The notes under the pieces are model-generated. The model made no database searches. It had not been told where the DNA came from and worked only from the letters and a program-made list of their open reading frames with translations. From Tillus elongatus (taxonomy: Eukaryota; Arthropoda; Insecta; Coleoptera; Cleridae): a stretch of 64,000 bases of DNA. This document shows positions 39,930 through 51,944 of this stretch, piece after piece (the first letter of the stretch is position 1; each line of letters starts with the position of its first letter). Made by a program: the position numbers and the translations under genes. Location: the NCBI GenBank assembly GCA_964006375.1, contig OZ023268.1, forward strand, positions 88,292,358 through 88,356,357, given 5' to 3'.

Positions 39930-41625
39930 CCTCAGCTGCTTCATCTTGTAAACATTTGTATTGAGACAAAATGCGTTCCCAAGGTCTGGAAAGTTGCAAA
40001 GGTTTTTATGTTTCCAAAAGGAAACAATCCAACTGAGTTTAACCATTTAAGACCTATAAGCATTTTCCCAGTTCTTTCAAAGTTATTGGAGAAAGTGATG
40101 TCCGAGCAGATAACTGCTTACCTTGGGGACAACAACATCCTGCCAAATGTACAGTACGGATTTGTTAGGGGCAGGTCTACCACAATAGCATTAGCAAATA
40201 TTAGTGATGAGATCCTCACAGTTAACGACAAAAATCAAGTTACAGCTTTGGTATTGCTAGACTGCAGTAAATCTTTTAATACGATCAGTCATGGACTATT
40301 GTGCTCGAAATTACAATATATTGGTTTCAATCATGACGCCGTTCAGTTTATAGAGAGTTACTTTTCAGATAGGGCACAGAGGGTTGTCTGCGGGTCGGAT
40401 ATATCGGATTCTTTGAGTTTATTAAAAGGAGTTCCACAGGGCTCTATTTTAGGCCCCCTTTTATTCAATAATTATACGTTTGATTTTCAAGAACAAATAA
40501 TCTCGAGCAAAGTACACTTCTATGACGATGATACCCAGCTTTACAAATCCTTTCCTGTCGAAAATGCCTTAGACGCTATAGCAAGTTTAAATACATACCT
40601 TAAAAAGTTAGTCACGACAGCAAAGGAGCATGATCTTGCTATAAATGTCAACAAGTGCTGCGCACTTCATTTTGGCAGGAAGGTTAGTAGGAATAGGGTT
40701 TGTTCTCAAAATGTTAATATTTTGATAGATGGGAATCGCTTGGAAGAAAAAAAATCTGCAAAAAATCTTGGTCTCATAATAGATAACAATTTAAAATTTT
40801 CTGATCACGTCACTAATCTACGTAGAGCTAGCTTGGGCTTATTGAAATCTTTTTATAGCCACCGAAATTGCCTTCCAGCGAAAGTAAAACCTCTCCTGGT
40901 AAACTCGATGATTCTCTCGCGCTTTAACCATGCTGATGTTGTGTGTGGACCTGCCCTTGACAGTTGGGATCAACAAAGAATAGAAAAGGTTCAGAATCTA
41001 AAAAGAACAGATCTTGTTTCTTATAAGTTAAAAGAATTCGATTGTCTGAATATGAGGAATCGCTGGAAAGTACATCTTCTTTGCTTAACTCACAAGATTG
41101 TCCTCGGGGCGGGGCCTGATTACCTACATCAGATGCTTTGTTTTCGGAGACAAATACTTTCGCTCAATACAAGACTCGATCACTTGTTTGCCATCCCTAA
41201 ATATTATACGAGCCAATATCGGAGCTCTTTCTCCTATGTTGCACCACATCTGTATAATAAAATACCTTTTGAACATACGTTATGTTCTCTGCCAGGGTTT
41301 TGGAGATATGTTACAGATTTTTATAAAAATAGTCAGTTTGCGTAGTGTAGTTATAGTAAATCATATTCATATTAAGAATTCATTTCTTTTGGCTAAATTT
41401 AAGGCGCACAATTGTTAATGTTTTGTTGTTACTTTGTTTTCTTGTTGTTTTGGGTACTAAGGCATTTATAATTTATGATTTATAGTTTATAATTCATAAT
41501 TCATAGTTTGTAATTTATAATTAGTTTATTTTGTAATTCCTACACTTTAACTTATCTTCTAAGGGTTAAGTGGAAGAAAATTGTGAAATTAACTTCGCCC
41601 TAATAAAGACCTCTTATTATTATTA

Positions 41626-41670
<45 letters not shown>

Positions 41671-41674
41671 TTTA
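39930..41674 (+). mobile_element. 5'-truncated LINE with (ATT)n tail
   Basis: A non-LTR element fragment on the plus strand, opposite to the channel gene. It holds an RT frame (40008-41345), a 3' UTR with AATAAA at 41602, and a tail of ATT repeats (41620-41674). It is the best preserved RT in the window and probably a recent insertion. Confidence 0.9.
40008..41345 (+). CDS. LINE reverse transcriptase, N-terminally truncated
   Basis: A continuous 445-codon frame. RT blocks: NHLRPISIFPVLSKLLEKVM (residues 12-31), YGFVRGRSTTIAL, VLLDCSKSFNTISHGLL, LLKGVPQGSILGPLLFNNY (about 144-162), and the catalytic box YDDDTQLYKSF (about 179-189) where YADD is usual. Then come NLGLIIDNNLKFSDHV and a C-terminal domain with RIEKVQNLKRTDL and SSFSYVAPHLYNKIPF. 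The first Met is not the element's true start; coding similarity begins upstream near 39970 in another frame. The endonuclease domain is absent. Clade Jockey/CR1-like. Confidence 0.85.
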   Translation: MFPKGNNPTEFNHLRPISIFPVLSKLLEKVMSEQITAYLGDNNILPNVQYGFVRGRSTTIALANISDEILTVNDKNQVTALVLLDCSKSFNTISHGLLCSKLQYIGFNHDAVQFIESYFSDRAQRVVCGSDISDSLSLLKGVPQGSILGPLLFNNYTFDFQEQIISSKVHFYDDDTQLYKSFPVENALDAIASLNTYLKKLVTTAKEHDLAINVNKCCALHFGRKVSRNRVCSQNVNILIDGNRLEEKKSAKNLGLIIDNNLKFSDHVTNLRRASLGLLKSFYSHRNCLPAKVKPLLVNSMILSRFNHADVVCGPALDSWDQQRIEKVQNLKRTDLVSYKLKEFDCLNMRNRWKVHLLCLTHKIVLGAGPDYLHQMLCFRRQILSLNTRLDHLFAIPKYYTSQYRSSFSYVAPHLYNKIPFEHTLCSLPGFWRYVTDFYKNSQFA

Positions 41675-41760
41675 AGTCGCACTCTTTTGAAGACAGTTCC
41701 CGAAAGTTGAAAGTTTCTAAATTCGCTAAAAGTGGAAATAATTTTGCGATAACTACTTAC

Positions 41761-41953
41761 CTTTACAAACATTTCAGCTGTAAAAACAAAAGTAAAGATG
41801 TAATTACAAATAGTCAGGAACAGCTTTTCAGTACTATCAGCTGGAATATTTGGCCTTTCCATTGCTAATGTTATACAATTCATCGCTATAAATAACAGTA
41901 CTGCATTGTCAAACCACTTCTGGTCAACCAACCATTTACATTTTATACGAAAC
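41761..41953 (-). CDS. Ca-alpha1T: CaV3 exon: domain III S1-S2
   Basis: The 193-nt exon starts after ...tttttag with the last base of a split Arg codon and ends in phase 0 at GTAAGT. It encodes FRIKCKWLVDQKWFDNAV, the hydrophobic IIIS1 helix (VLLFIAMNCITLAMERP), a short extracellular loop, and the start of IIIS2 (IFTFVFTAEMFVK). The Ala-Met-Glu-Arg-Pro sequence after S1 and the Thr-Ala-Glu-Met in S2 are conserved across voltage-gated calcium channels. A 5'-truncated LINE ends only about 90 nt downstream (tail at 41620-41674), so this exon sits directly beside inserted DNA. Confidence 0.95.
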
Positions 41954-41974
41954 CTAAAAAAGAACACATATTAT

Positions 41975-42530
41975 TAATTTCTCAAATATGTTTGGTGACT
42001 AATGATTAGAGATATGCGACTAACCCGTGTTTTTTGAACATAACTATAAGCAAATCCAAGCAAATTCTATCGAGATCACCGCAATTCTTCAATCATCACA
42101 TATCGTTTTCTTAAATAAAAGAATCTAGATGCAATATTTCATAAGTAAAAGCTTCCTATTCTTTTAGAAAAAGGCAGAAGTTTGACACAACTTGCAGGCA
42201 GATTAGGTGAAAATGCTTTCCGTTGCTGGTGCAAGTCTTAAAGATGGATCAACGTTCAATCAAAAATACAAATAAGAAGGTATACTGGAAACTTTTTTTC
42301 TTTTTCTATATCTATAGTGCAATGTAGTGAGGCTCAGTTATAAATATTTTTTCGATGTTTCGTGTTAGCTAGGTAGTTTTAGTAGTCAATTAGATTAAGG
42401 AGGATTAAGCGAGCAAAATTGGTGCATAATAAAAATATGAAACCTTAAATGTCTGATTGTAAATGTTTGACTTTTTGACCCATTGCAAAATAAACTATAT
42501 AGAACCTAGTACCCTGTGTTTTAGGGTATA
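41975..42530. other. Intron, unassigned
   Basis: AT-rich DNA upstream of the domain III S1-S2 exon without recognisable features. Confidence 0.45.
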
Positions 42531-42539
42531 AAATTAAAA

Positions 42540-42830
42540 GAATAGCTGCAACGTATCTCCTACCTGTCGTAAGAGGCGACTAACTGGAGCAAACACTGGA
42601 ACGTGTGAAGCCTTGGCGGTTTTAAAGAGAGGCTGGTATTTCTAAAGAGATGGAAAAACTCAAAGAGTATGAAACATCTACTGTAAGTTCAGAAGTGGAC
42701 AAGTAAGTGACTTTACTCAGAAAGCAGATGGCAGTACACCTCAACAGCGGGCGAAAGACCCTTGGGTGATCCTGCCAAACTAACATTCACTCCGACAGCT
42801 AGAGAGATCAGAGTAGGTATCGTCTACCTT
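42540..42830. repeat. Dispersed repeat, third copy
   Basis: Carries CTGTCGTAAGAGGCGACTAA, as in 22206-22900, with related words after it. Confidence 0.5.
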
Positions 42831-43209
42831 GAGTATACCACACCCTCACTGCATAATTCACAACTTGCACTGTTGTGTCTGTAGAATATATCACAGAAGA
42901 AGGCTCAAAAGTAAGGTTCCAAGACTGTACATAACAGCCTGGTTGGATACTTATCAACTGTGCTGACGAAGACAGTTCGTTTCGACTGGAGCCAGTAGTT
43001 TGAGTATTTTAGCAATAGGAAGGGGCTTGTCTGAAGCTTGTGCGAAGATTAGGCCTCCCACAACCACGTCTGCATGGCGTACATGTGGAACACATCTTCC
43101 GATTCAGACTTTTGGGAGCGGCAGCTTAAAGTTACTTAAGTCGTCGTTCAAACAATTATTAGAAATGTTTAAGAAAAAGGTGAAGTTGACGGAAAAAAAA
43201 ACGTATTAA

Positions 43210-44030
43210 GTATGATTGGTTTTGGCGACCGCACCTGTACCACCAATAGGTAGTGCAATTAGTTAATACATTAACCCTGACCGCCCACCAATTTCTCAAA
43301 GCATGGTCACAAAGTTAAAAAAAATTGAATTCGGACATATTACAAACTGAAGACTTTTAGTTGAATGTTTTATGGTCGTTGCAAGATAATTCACGTTATT
43401 CGTTTAAAGAGACTAAATCAACGTATGAGGTATCTACCAGCAAATCGACGGACCAGTGAATGGTGCCTCAGCAAAGGTATCATCCGTACAAAGGTTGGCC
43501 GGCACAAGAATTATATGATGATGATCGGATAAATCAATTCTGTGCGTAAATACAGCGTATGTATATCACGATTTAAAATGTAAAAAAAATTATTCTCAGA
43601 TGAAGCAACTTGATAATTAACGGTACAGCCAATAGAAAAAAGTGCCGATACTGAGGTACAGATGTACCAGTTGGATGGTGGAGGTACACACTCGGCATCT
43701 TTAAAAAACCAGTGCCTGGTGTGAGATAGTGAATGATCGAATAGGTCCTTCTTTTTTGATCAGACGCAGACAGGTTGACTATATTAAAATTTTCTTCGGG
43801 TGGACTTATTTACGCATCTGGCAGCCATATACCCGGATCAAAGATAACCTGAATTTCCAGCTAACTACATCTTTTTCCGACAAGATGCAGCACCTCCACA
43901 TTACGCAATTCTTGTATGGGTTTAATTAGATCAGGTGTTTTCGAACAAGTGGATTGGAAAAAGAGGACTTATAGAGTGGCCACCAAAGTCTCCTGATATC
44001 ACACGTATGGATTTTTTTATATCTAAAAGT
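43210..44030 (+). pseudogene. Mariner-like transposase, heavily broken
   Basis: Plus-strand fragments in changing frames: IVNDRIGPSFLI (about 43725) for the V(N/W)C.GI..(D/N)R(I/V)IGP motif, DAAPPHYA (about 43885) for the second Asp motif, and NKWIGKRGLIEWPPKSPDIT with MDFF (about 43945-44020) for the third. The motif set matches the DD41D transposases elsewhere in the window. No termini were identified. Confidence 0.7.
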
Positions 44031-44284
44031 TAGAGTTTACAAGATTATCAATGAATTTATTCTATGCGTTTTTAAAAGTATTTTTTTAAGCACTGTTGTA
44101 CAAAATTATTTTCTGTAAAAATTCTGAATAGATAATAATTATTTACCTTTTAAATATATTGATGATGATATTACGGTGAAAAAAGAACAGTTATTCGTAC
44201 AAAACATTAAAAATCAAATTCATCCTAACCCTAAAAGTTCATGGAAAAGTCATATTAAAGATTCACGAATGTTAAGTATACCTT

Positions 44285-44460
44285 CGAAAACTCAATTCAC
44301 AACACATTTTTATGACATGAGGATCGTTTCACTAACAATGTAAGCGTCATCAGATGAACGAATATTCTTATTATTATCATATAAGATTCATCCCTATGGA
44401 TTTTGTGACGCTAAAATTGTTAGCGAAACGATAGTCATGTCTCAAAATGTGTTGTGATGA
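44285..44460. repeat. Hairpin repeat with hammerhead-like arm
   Basis: On the minus strand (44358-44314): CAT, CTGATGA, C, GCTTAC-ATT-GTTAGT, GAAA, CGATC, CTC, ATG. Both conserved boxes and a CTC cleavage triplet are present, but an extra C lies between the first box and helix II. The plus-strand arm (44399-44441) has lost CTGATGA. Confidence 0.6.
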
Positions 44461-44521
44461 AAATCTAAAAAGGCCTAAAACAGGTTCTTTCATACTTAAT
44501 CAACACACTGCATATTCTTAC

Positions 44522-44898
44522 CTATTTTCCGGCGAAAACAAATACAACGAATATTCATCCTTCTCTTTCATAAACCCTTGCGGTTCCAAGAACATCAACA
44601 GTTTCCTTAACTTGTTGGGGCTAGGTTGTGCAGAATTTCTTCCGCTACTACCATTACCGGGAAGACAGTCCTCCATCTTTATGTTTGGCAGTGTTCTTTC
44701 TGCGGTACCCCTGTCGTTCAGATTGTTGATAGATTTAATTTCCTGATGACTGACTTTTCGAGATATCACAGGGCTGACACATTTGGATTGTTGATGAGAA
44801 TTTCTTTTCTGGTGGTGTTGATGGTGTTGGTGACGATGGTGTTGACTAGCAGAAACCGTCAACGAGTTGTTTCTTGTCATGGTAGGGGTTGTCTGTGG
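44522..44898 (-). CDS. Ca-alpha1T: CaV3 exon: end of II-III linker, entry to domain III
   Basis: The 377-nt exon starts in phase 0 after ...atccttag and ends with two bases of a split Arg codon before GTAAGA. The peptide has a His/Gln-rich run (HHRHQHHQHHQ), a Ser/Lys-rich stretch, then the conserved lead into domain III: a Leu-rich segment (NKLRKLLMFLEPQG) and EYSLYLFSPENR, matching the family pattern just before segment IIIS1. The Arg codon is completed by the first base of the next exon, giving NRFRIKCKW. The His-rich tract is unusual for a channel loop and could bind metal ions or simply be low-complexity expansion. Confidence 0.9.
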
Positions 44899-45420
44899 CT
44901 AAGGATAATATAATTAGGTAATACATCTGTCATTATGGAAGAAATAAAAGCTTAACTAAAATATTTATTAACACAATCTGTTAATCTCGACCTTTTAGGT
45001 CGGCTGACATTTTTTAGGACACCAGGCATATGCATTAACAACTGTTGGCATTTCTTTTCAAATTCTATTGGTCTTTGTTGTATCAGATTTAAAATGTGCA
45101 AAATGTAATGGTTTAAATACTACGTGGAGTACTTATGAAAATTCTCTGCAGGGTAAACATCGCTCTGACTCCTTGCTAAAAGTGTTTACAAGATTAAAAA
45201 TAGCTTTAAAAATATCTAGCAGCGCAAAATGCGTCGTCTACATAATAATTTGTGCCTGAGAAAAATACTCATTTAAGCAAAGATGATATATAACCAAGAT
45301 ATCGTCATTAAAGTACCACCAAACGAAGACCGTTGCAGAAAATTTATAAACAACTTTTTATTCTTTATTATTAAGTAACAGTGATCGCAGCTTGGGAGGA
45401 CGGCTTGACTACTTGCAGAA
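44899..45420. other. Intron, unassigned
   Basis: AT-rich DNA upstream of the third linker exon. No feature recognised. Confidence 0.45.
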
Positions 45421-46070
45421 AAACGAGCACCAACGACTTATGGGCCACCTGTAATTGCCGAAGTCATTTTTATAAGATGTAGCTCAAGATATCCTGTAAT
45501 TAACGTATGCAATTGTTTCTCGTATTTTGAATAATAATAGTAATATTGAGCTTTACCGCTGAAAAATGCGTTGTGTATATATGTAAACAGATATAAACTG
45601 AAACTAACCCCAGGTATGGGTCCTAGGGATCTAGTTCGCGCTCCTGAGAGAATATTTTTAATATTCAAAAGTCGCGGTCTTCTCAATAGCAAATTGCTTC
45701 TACGGAAATTTGCTAATAATTATAGACAATCTATAAACTCTATAACTAAAACCACTGCTAAAGCACCAGAGAAAGGGTTTATTTAACATGAATTTTCTGG
45801 AAACATTTTACTAAAATGGGGGACAATGACGGTTGACGTTGAAACTTAAGAACTTGTAAAACACACTACTTGCGACATTTTCTCTACATGGCCCGTATTC
45901 GCTTCAGGCTCTTTCTCTAAAAGTTTGGTAGATATTTTATGACATAGACCCGCGGACCCAATTTGGTTGACCTAACTTTGTTATTTATGGTAATATAAAA
46001 ATGCTCCTTAAGGAAACACAAAATTTTCCGCCAAAAACTCGGCCGATTTCCGGCATTTAAAAGAACATAA
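45421..46070. repeat. Microsatellite-family repeat without an AT tract
   Basis: Contains the shared modules CGACTTATGGGCCACC, TATGTAAACAGATATAAACTG, TCGCGGTCTTCTCAATAG, GGGGGACAATGACGGTTG and CACAAAATTTTCCG. Its (AT)n site is reduced to a few bases. Confidence 0.6.
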
Positions 46071-46139
46071 AAACACAGGAATTACAATTCAAAAAAACTA
46101 TACACTCACACTAATGATTACAAACAGCTAAAATTTTTC

Positions 46140-47660
46140 AGGCTCAGAAATCCTCAAAATTATAATAGGCCTTGGCAACCAGAATATTTTTCTGTGCTTT
46201 TCACATCTTTGCAGGTGGAAGCTCCTTTATCTGCACCGCCAGTTTATTGTACATCCTTAGGGACTGCACTACAGTACTATTGTAAACAATACTTTTTGTA
46301 GTTTGTGCAGAAATTAACTGTTCCTTTAAACGTGCTCTAGTGTTGTATTGATGCTGTTGTTCACAATCTGACAACAAACTCCGATTTTCCTAATAAAATA
46401 CGCACACTCTAATATATACAAACTTCTCAAGGTAAGTATTTTGTTGTCGAGAAATTTTTTCCTACACGAACCCCCATATTTCAAATTGAATATGCTGCGG
46501 ATACAAGCCTTTTGAAGCCTAAAGATTCTACCGGCGTCTATGGAATTCCTCCAGAAGATTAGTCCACATCGAAGGCTTGAGTTCACATATCCGTAGTAGG
46601 CCTCGAGGCCAGCACTAATACTACTAGAATCAGACAGAACACGCAAAGCATAACTAAAAGCTGACAGTTTACCTGCTAGATAGCCAACATGGGCCATGCA
46701 GTTCAACTGAGAATCAATCTTCTAGCCCAAAAACTTAACACCATCCTGCGTGCTCAGCAATTCTGAGTTAAATTTCAGCGATAACTGGTTACCCTTAAAA
46801 TAGTTAAATGAAATCAAGTTTGTTTTAGTCACATTTATGTGTAAGTTCACTCCCTTGTACCACTGTCCCAGAATTCTCAGTGATTGTGATGCCTCATAAC
46901 TTAGATCATTTTGTGAAGGAGCTCGTAAAAGCAAACATGTATCGCCAGCAAAGAAGGTTGTCTTATGGGGCAAAACTTCAGATAGTTCGTTAATATAAAG
47001 TAAGAACAAGACTGACCCAACGATTGAGCCTTGAGGCACACCTCGTTCTTTAACCTTCCACTCAGATGCCAAAAATGCTACTGTTCTATGATCCTTAAAA
47101 GCCACATATTGTTTCATGTCTAATAGGTATGACTTCATTAAATTCAGCGAGACTCCCCTAAAACCCAGCAATGCTAACTTAACTAACAGCGTGTCGTGGG
47201 ACCCGCTGTGAAAAGCTTTAGATACATCCAGCACATAAACATTGCGCTTTCACGCTTATTTAGTCCCTGTGTAATTTCCTTGTGAACCTGAAATCCTGCC
47301 CTGTTAGTTGACCTTTTCTTAATATAGCCGTTTTGATTCTCACTAAATATTTTGTGTTTCTCTAAAAAAGCCACTATTCGCTTACATAGGATTTTTTCTA
47401 TTATTTTTGTTATGTTCGAAATTAGTGAGATAGGTCTATAATAAGTAAGTAGATATATGCCCACACTCTTATGTATCAGAATCACTAGTGAGTTTTTTTA
47501 GGTCATCTGCAAACAATCCTTGAGCCAGATATAAGTTAATATGTGTTAATGGATTGACTAAAACATCAGCACATTCTTTCGGTAGCCTTACTATAATCTC
47601 GTCAAAACCTTCTGAATTGGCGTTTCTAAGTTCAAAAATTGTATTGTACACATCACTTTC
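46140..47660 (-). mobile_element. LINE fragment, reverse transcriptase
   Basis: The minus strand encodes RT pieces: [12 protein letters not shown] (about 47630), YRPISLISNITKIIEKILCK (47440), LDVSKAFHSGSHDTLLVKLA (47232), ERGVPQGSIVGSVLFLLYIN (about 47040), HKTTFFAGDTCLLLRA where the catalytic ADD reads AGD (about 46960), then VGYLAGKLSAFSYALR and RLQKACIRSIFNL, ending about 46290. Frames shift twice and stops are present. Jockey/CR1-like and distinct from the other LINE copies. Confidence 0.85.
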
Positions 47661-47699
47661 ATTGGTGGGGTAAAAAAATATTGTGTCAATAACATATTT

Positions 47700-47894
<195 letters not shown>

Positions 47895-48156
47895 CATATA
47901 AAACTCAAACTGACTCGGGCTATGGGTTTTAGGATGCCTAAGACGCGCTCATTTGAAAAAAAATTTCAACATTCAGAAGTCAAGATCTCCTCTTTGGGGT
48001 TTTTCTTTTTAAGAAAATTCACTAAAAGAATAAGAATGAGCGTAGTATGTCCATTGGCTCGGTCGACTATTGCAAGGCACACTTGGCTACTTGAAGTGTT
48101 GCGATTGTAAAAAGTCGACGAATCCTGCATAAAGGCATTGGAGGGATGCATGCAGT

Positions 48157-51100
48157 GATTTTTTTATTTTTATTTCAACAACACACCACGAGGGCTTACA
48201 GCCTAAATACTATCGTACCGTGGGTATCGACAAGGAGGAAAGAGGCAACTTGTTAATTCTGGACTTGAAGGTTTAATGGTTCGGGGGAGAAGGAAAAACA
48301 TGTCCCGGCAAGGAATTCCACAACTTGGAAGTCCTCGGGACAAAAGAGCAAGCATAACAAGATGTTTTATGTCTGGTGACCTGGACAGTAATAGGGTGCA
48401 TTCGCTCTGTTCCCCGGGTAGATCTATTGGGGGCAGCAGGTGGAGGAACTATGGAAGAAAGCTCATCTGAGCAGTGCCCGTGCAGATATCTATAAAAGAA
48501 AGAGAGAGAGAGAGATCACCAACGGCACGTCGGTGGGCAAGGGATGGCAGCCTTTGAGTGAGGGTAGGGTCACCGATGAGGCGTATAGCTCTCTTCTGAA
48601 TGGAGTCCAGGATAGCGAGTGTAGAAGCGGCAACAGCACCCCAGATGTGGGAGCAGTATTCGATGTTTGGTCTTATTTGTGAATTATATAAGGTATAGAG
48701 ATTACCGGATGAAAAGTATTTGCAAGCCCGGAAGAGGAAACCTTATTTGTTAGCAGCCGCTTCTGCAATTGATGTGACATGTTGGTGCCAATTGAGATTT
48801 CGATTCACAGAAATGACAACAAGTGAAAATAACTCATTACTTTGAATAACTTGGTTGTTCATTGTGATGGGTCTAGGGCTGGTGTATCTCTTATGAGAAA
48901 GAAAGCAAGACTTTGATTTGGTGGGGTTGAATTGTACAAGATTTCTACTTCCCCAGTCTAATATTTTTTGGAGATCCACGGAGACAGAACCCTCCATAAG
49001 TCTGCGATCCTCATCTAATTGGGATAAAGAAGCAGGCTTAGAATATTGTATATTTGAGTGGATGGTGCTGTCATCTGCGTAACTGTGAACTGGGTTGAAT
49101 GTGCTAGAGAGGAGGTCACTGATGTGGAGAAGAAACAAAGTAGGGGCCAAAGCTGAACCTTGAGGAACCCCTGCATTAATTGGATACAGTTTAGAGGAAT
49201 GACCATCCACGACAACATAAATGATCCGGTTGGACAGGAAACTTGCTGTCCAGGTACAGAGTTTTGGTGGTAGGCCATAGGCCGGAGTTTATTAAGGAGC
49301 GCTGCGTGCCAGACCTGGTCGAATGCTTTGGATATGTCTAGAGCGACAATCTGTGATTCACCGTGTAGTTCCATATACGTGTTCCAAGAATGGGTGACAA
49401 AGGAAAGGAGGTCGGCAGTTGATCTGCGCTGACGGAATCCATACTGTCTGTCGTGGATTAGACTGTGTTTTTCAAGAAACTTGAGTAATTCGGTGTTTAT
49501 ATACTTTTCCATCACTTTAGATACGACTGAAAGGAGATAAACAGGCTTGTAGTTGCTAGGAAGCGCTTTGGATCCTTTCTTGAGGACGGGTTGTACTCGA
49601 GCAGATTTCCAGTTACTAGGGACTATGCCACTATTGTAAGATGTCTGAAACAGACTAGTCAGGACAGGGGCAAGTTTTGATGCGCATTTTTTTAGAACAA
49701 TTGCTGGGATCTCGTCAAGGCCAAAGGATTTCCTGGCATTAAGAGAAGAAAGCATCTTTCGTACCTTTTTAGTTTTTAAAATAATATCCGTCATTTTATG
49801 CGCGACATTGGGGACTGTTGGTGGTTGAACATTTGGAGGTGGGTTGAGAGTAGAACTGCCGGCGAATAACGAGGCAAAAAGTTCTGCCTTGCCCAGGGCG
49901 GTAGAAACAATTTCATCCCATGAGACAAGAGGTGGGAACGTGCTCTTGCAAAAATTATTTCCAATAGATTTAGTAAGGGTCCAGAAGGGTTTGCTGCCGT
50001 TGGAGCTTGAGAGGACTTTGTTTTTGATGTGCTTATTGAACGAGTTTTTTTGCCTCAGAAAGAATGCGGACATAGCGGTTTTTTGCGTCGTTAAATGCTT
50101 GACGGTTTTCTTGACTGGGATTGTGTAGAAGCGTTTTGTGAGCTTTGACCTTTTCAAGTCTGGCCTTGTCACAGGATTTAGAGAACCAGGGCCTTTGAGT
50201 GGCTGCAGAGGTGTTCTGTGTACGTGGCATAAATAATTCCATGCCAGCTTGGATAATTTCTGTGATGTTTTGTGAGATATCAGAGGGGTCAGGATGAGAA
50301 AAGCAGACAGACGCCCATGGAAATGAGGAAAAGTAATCTCGCACTTTGTCCCAGTTCGCGGAGTTGTAGTGCCAAACGATACGTGGGTGTGATGATTGTA
50401 TGATCTCGGGTTGCATTGCGCAGGAAGCAGTGATCGTGCCGTGATCTGAGCGATCAAGGGGGCGGTGACTGTTATCTTATAGCATTCAGGTTTTGTAGTG
50501 AAAAAGAGATCCAAGGGATTTCAGCTGTGTGTTTGGATGCGAGGAAAGTAAGTAGGTTGCTAAACCATATTGGCTAAAGAATTGCTGACTGCAAATGCCT
50601 CCGCAGCTCTTCCTTGTGGATCGGTTTTTGAGGGTCCTAGCCATTCCTTATTATGGACATGGAAGTCACCAAGAATAGTGACCTCGGAGGAAGTATATTC
50701 AGAAATCAGATGGTCGGTTTTTTTCAGAAAGGTAGTCAAAGAGCTGGACAAAGTTGTTGCCAGAAGGTGACCGGTAAATGCAACAGATGAATTCAGTTGC
50801 AGCCCTGAGAGATAGTTTTATCCATAGTATGTCTTTTCTTTCAGCTTCTAAATTGGGGAGTCTGGTACAGGGTAGCTTGCTACGGACGTACGCACACACG
50901 CCTCCATGCAATCTAAAGGAAGTAAGGAGCTCATACCCCGGGAAATTAAGGTGATTAGTAGCTGTTTTGGCACTGATTTGAGTTTCGGTGAGGAAGAGGA
51001 GTTGGGGCCTATTAGCCTGGAGAAAATGGTGGACGGAGTTCAGGTTAGAGTTTAGGCCACATATATTCGAGAAGGATTATGTTAAATCGTGATGCTGGCG

Positions 51101-51200
51101 CCCCATGTACACCCCTGTCCCGGAGATCCGAACGGAGGCGTATTTTACCTCCGGAATCTTTTGTACAAGGAGGAGCCATCATCATTTTTGCTTATAAGGG
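48157..51200 (-). mobile_element. Near-complete LINE, copy 2
   Basis: Same family as 4807-6935 but longer. The endonuclease region begins about 51080 (RLHGGVCAYVRSKLPC near 50910, ICCIYRSPSGNNF, VTILGDFHVHNKEWLG near 50690). A linker (RPWFSKSCDKARLEKVKAHK near 50180) leads to RT: KVRKMLSSLNARKSFGLDEI (49770), RQYGFRQRRSTADLLSFV (49450), ALDISKAFDQVWHAALL, then a frameshift, GVPQGSALAPTLFLLHISD (49170) and YADDSTIHS. The A-rich 3' tail is at 48157-48175. A few frameshifts and stops make it inactive. Confidence 0.9.
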
Positions 51201-51794
51201 AAACCGACTCATACACCAGAACCGGAAACGTCTGTTGGGACTTCAGCGGCCACTTGATGTAAGGGGCGGTACCTCCTCGGGCGTGAAAAAAATCCTTTAC
51301 TATTACGTAAAGAAAAAGTCCACTACCACCTACCATATTGCAAGTATACTACACCAGCCAACTATTAAAGAGCTGACCAGCTCTAGAACTTGCGCAGTGA
51401 CCATTGCTTATAAAGACTGTGGATCCTAAAATTAGGCAAGCTGTCACCTCCCGAAGTTTGTCACACTTCTTTTGAATTACATGTATAGTGCACTCTACGA
51501 ATAAAATTTTGAATTTTCTCACTGATTACAAAAAAGCATGCCGCTGAACTTATACTGTATTAACTTGGCATTTTGATGTCATTCATAATACGATTTGTGA
51601 TAACTAAATTTGCTAAGCTGTATTTTTCCTTTAACTAACATATTTGCGAAGCTAAAAACAGTGTACCAGATTTACATTCTAGACAGTAATAAATTAACAA
51701 TAATAACAAAACCTAAATTTAAATGTTATAAATATTGCTTACACTAATTATCAATAAAAGAGCATAACAAGAACATAGATATACAAGAACATAC
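51201..51794. other. Possible LINE 5' region, then intron
   Basis: Bases to about 51470 may still belong to the LINE 5' part. The rest is AT-rich intron downstream of the linker exon at 51795. Confidence 0.35.
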
Positions 51795-51944
51795 TTGTGG
51801 AACAGAACTGCATGTATTCGATCTACTTCTAATTGAATTTTGTGGACTGAAACCTTTGGCACTTTTATTGTTGGGTGCATCGCTTTGAGTGTCGTTCTGA
51901 ATTCTAATGGATGATTGCAGAAGTGAGTCGTTTCTTAAGCTTGC
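51795..51944 (-). CDS. Ca-alpha1T: CaV3 exon: II-III cytoplasmic linker, part 2
   Basis: A 150-nt exon (50 codons, phase 0/0) found from splice borders. The minus strand reads ...cattttag before GCAAGCTTAAGAAAC, and the exon ends at CCACAA followed by GTATGT. The peptide starts ASLRNDSLLQSS and ends RSNTCSSVPQ. It is rich in Ser, Asn and Gln, with no hydrophobic segment, like the flanking linker exons. It has no internal Met, so ordinary start-to-stop ORF calling misses it. Both neighbours (58760-59125 and 44522-44898) are in phase 0, so skipping this exon would keep the frame and it could be a cassette exon. Assignment is inferred from open frame, borders and composition, since the loop has no family motif. 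Confidence 0.7.
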
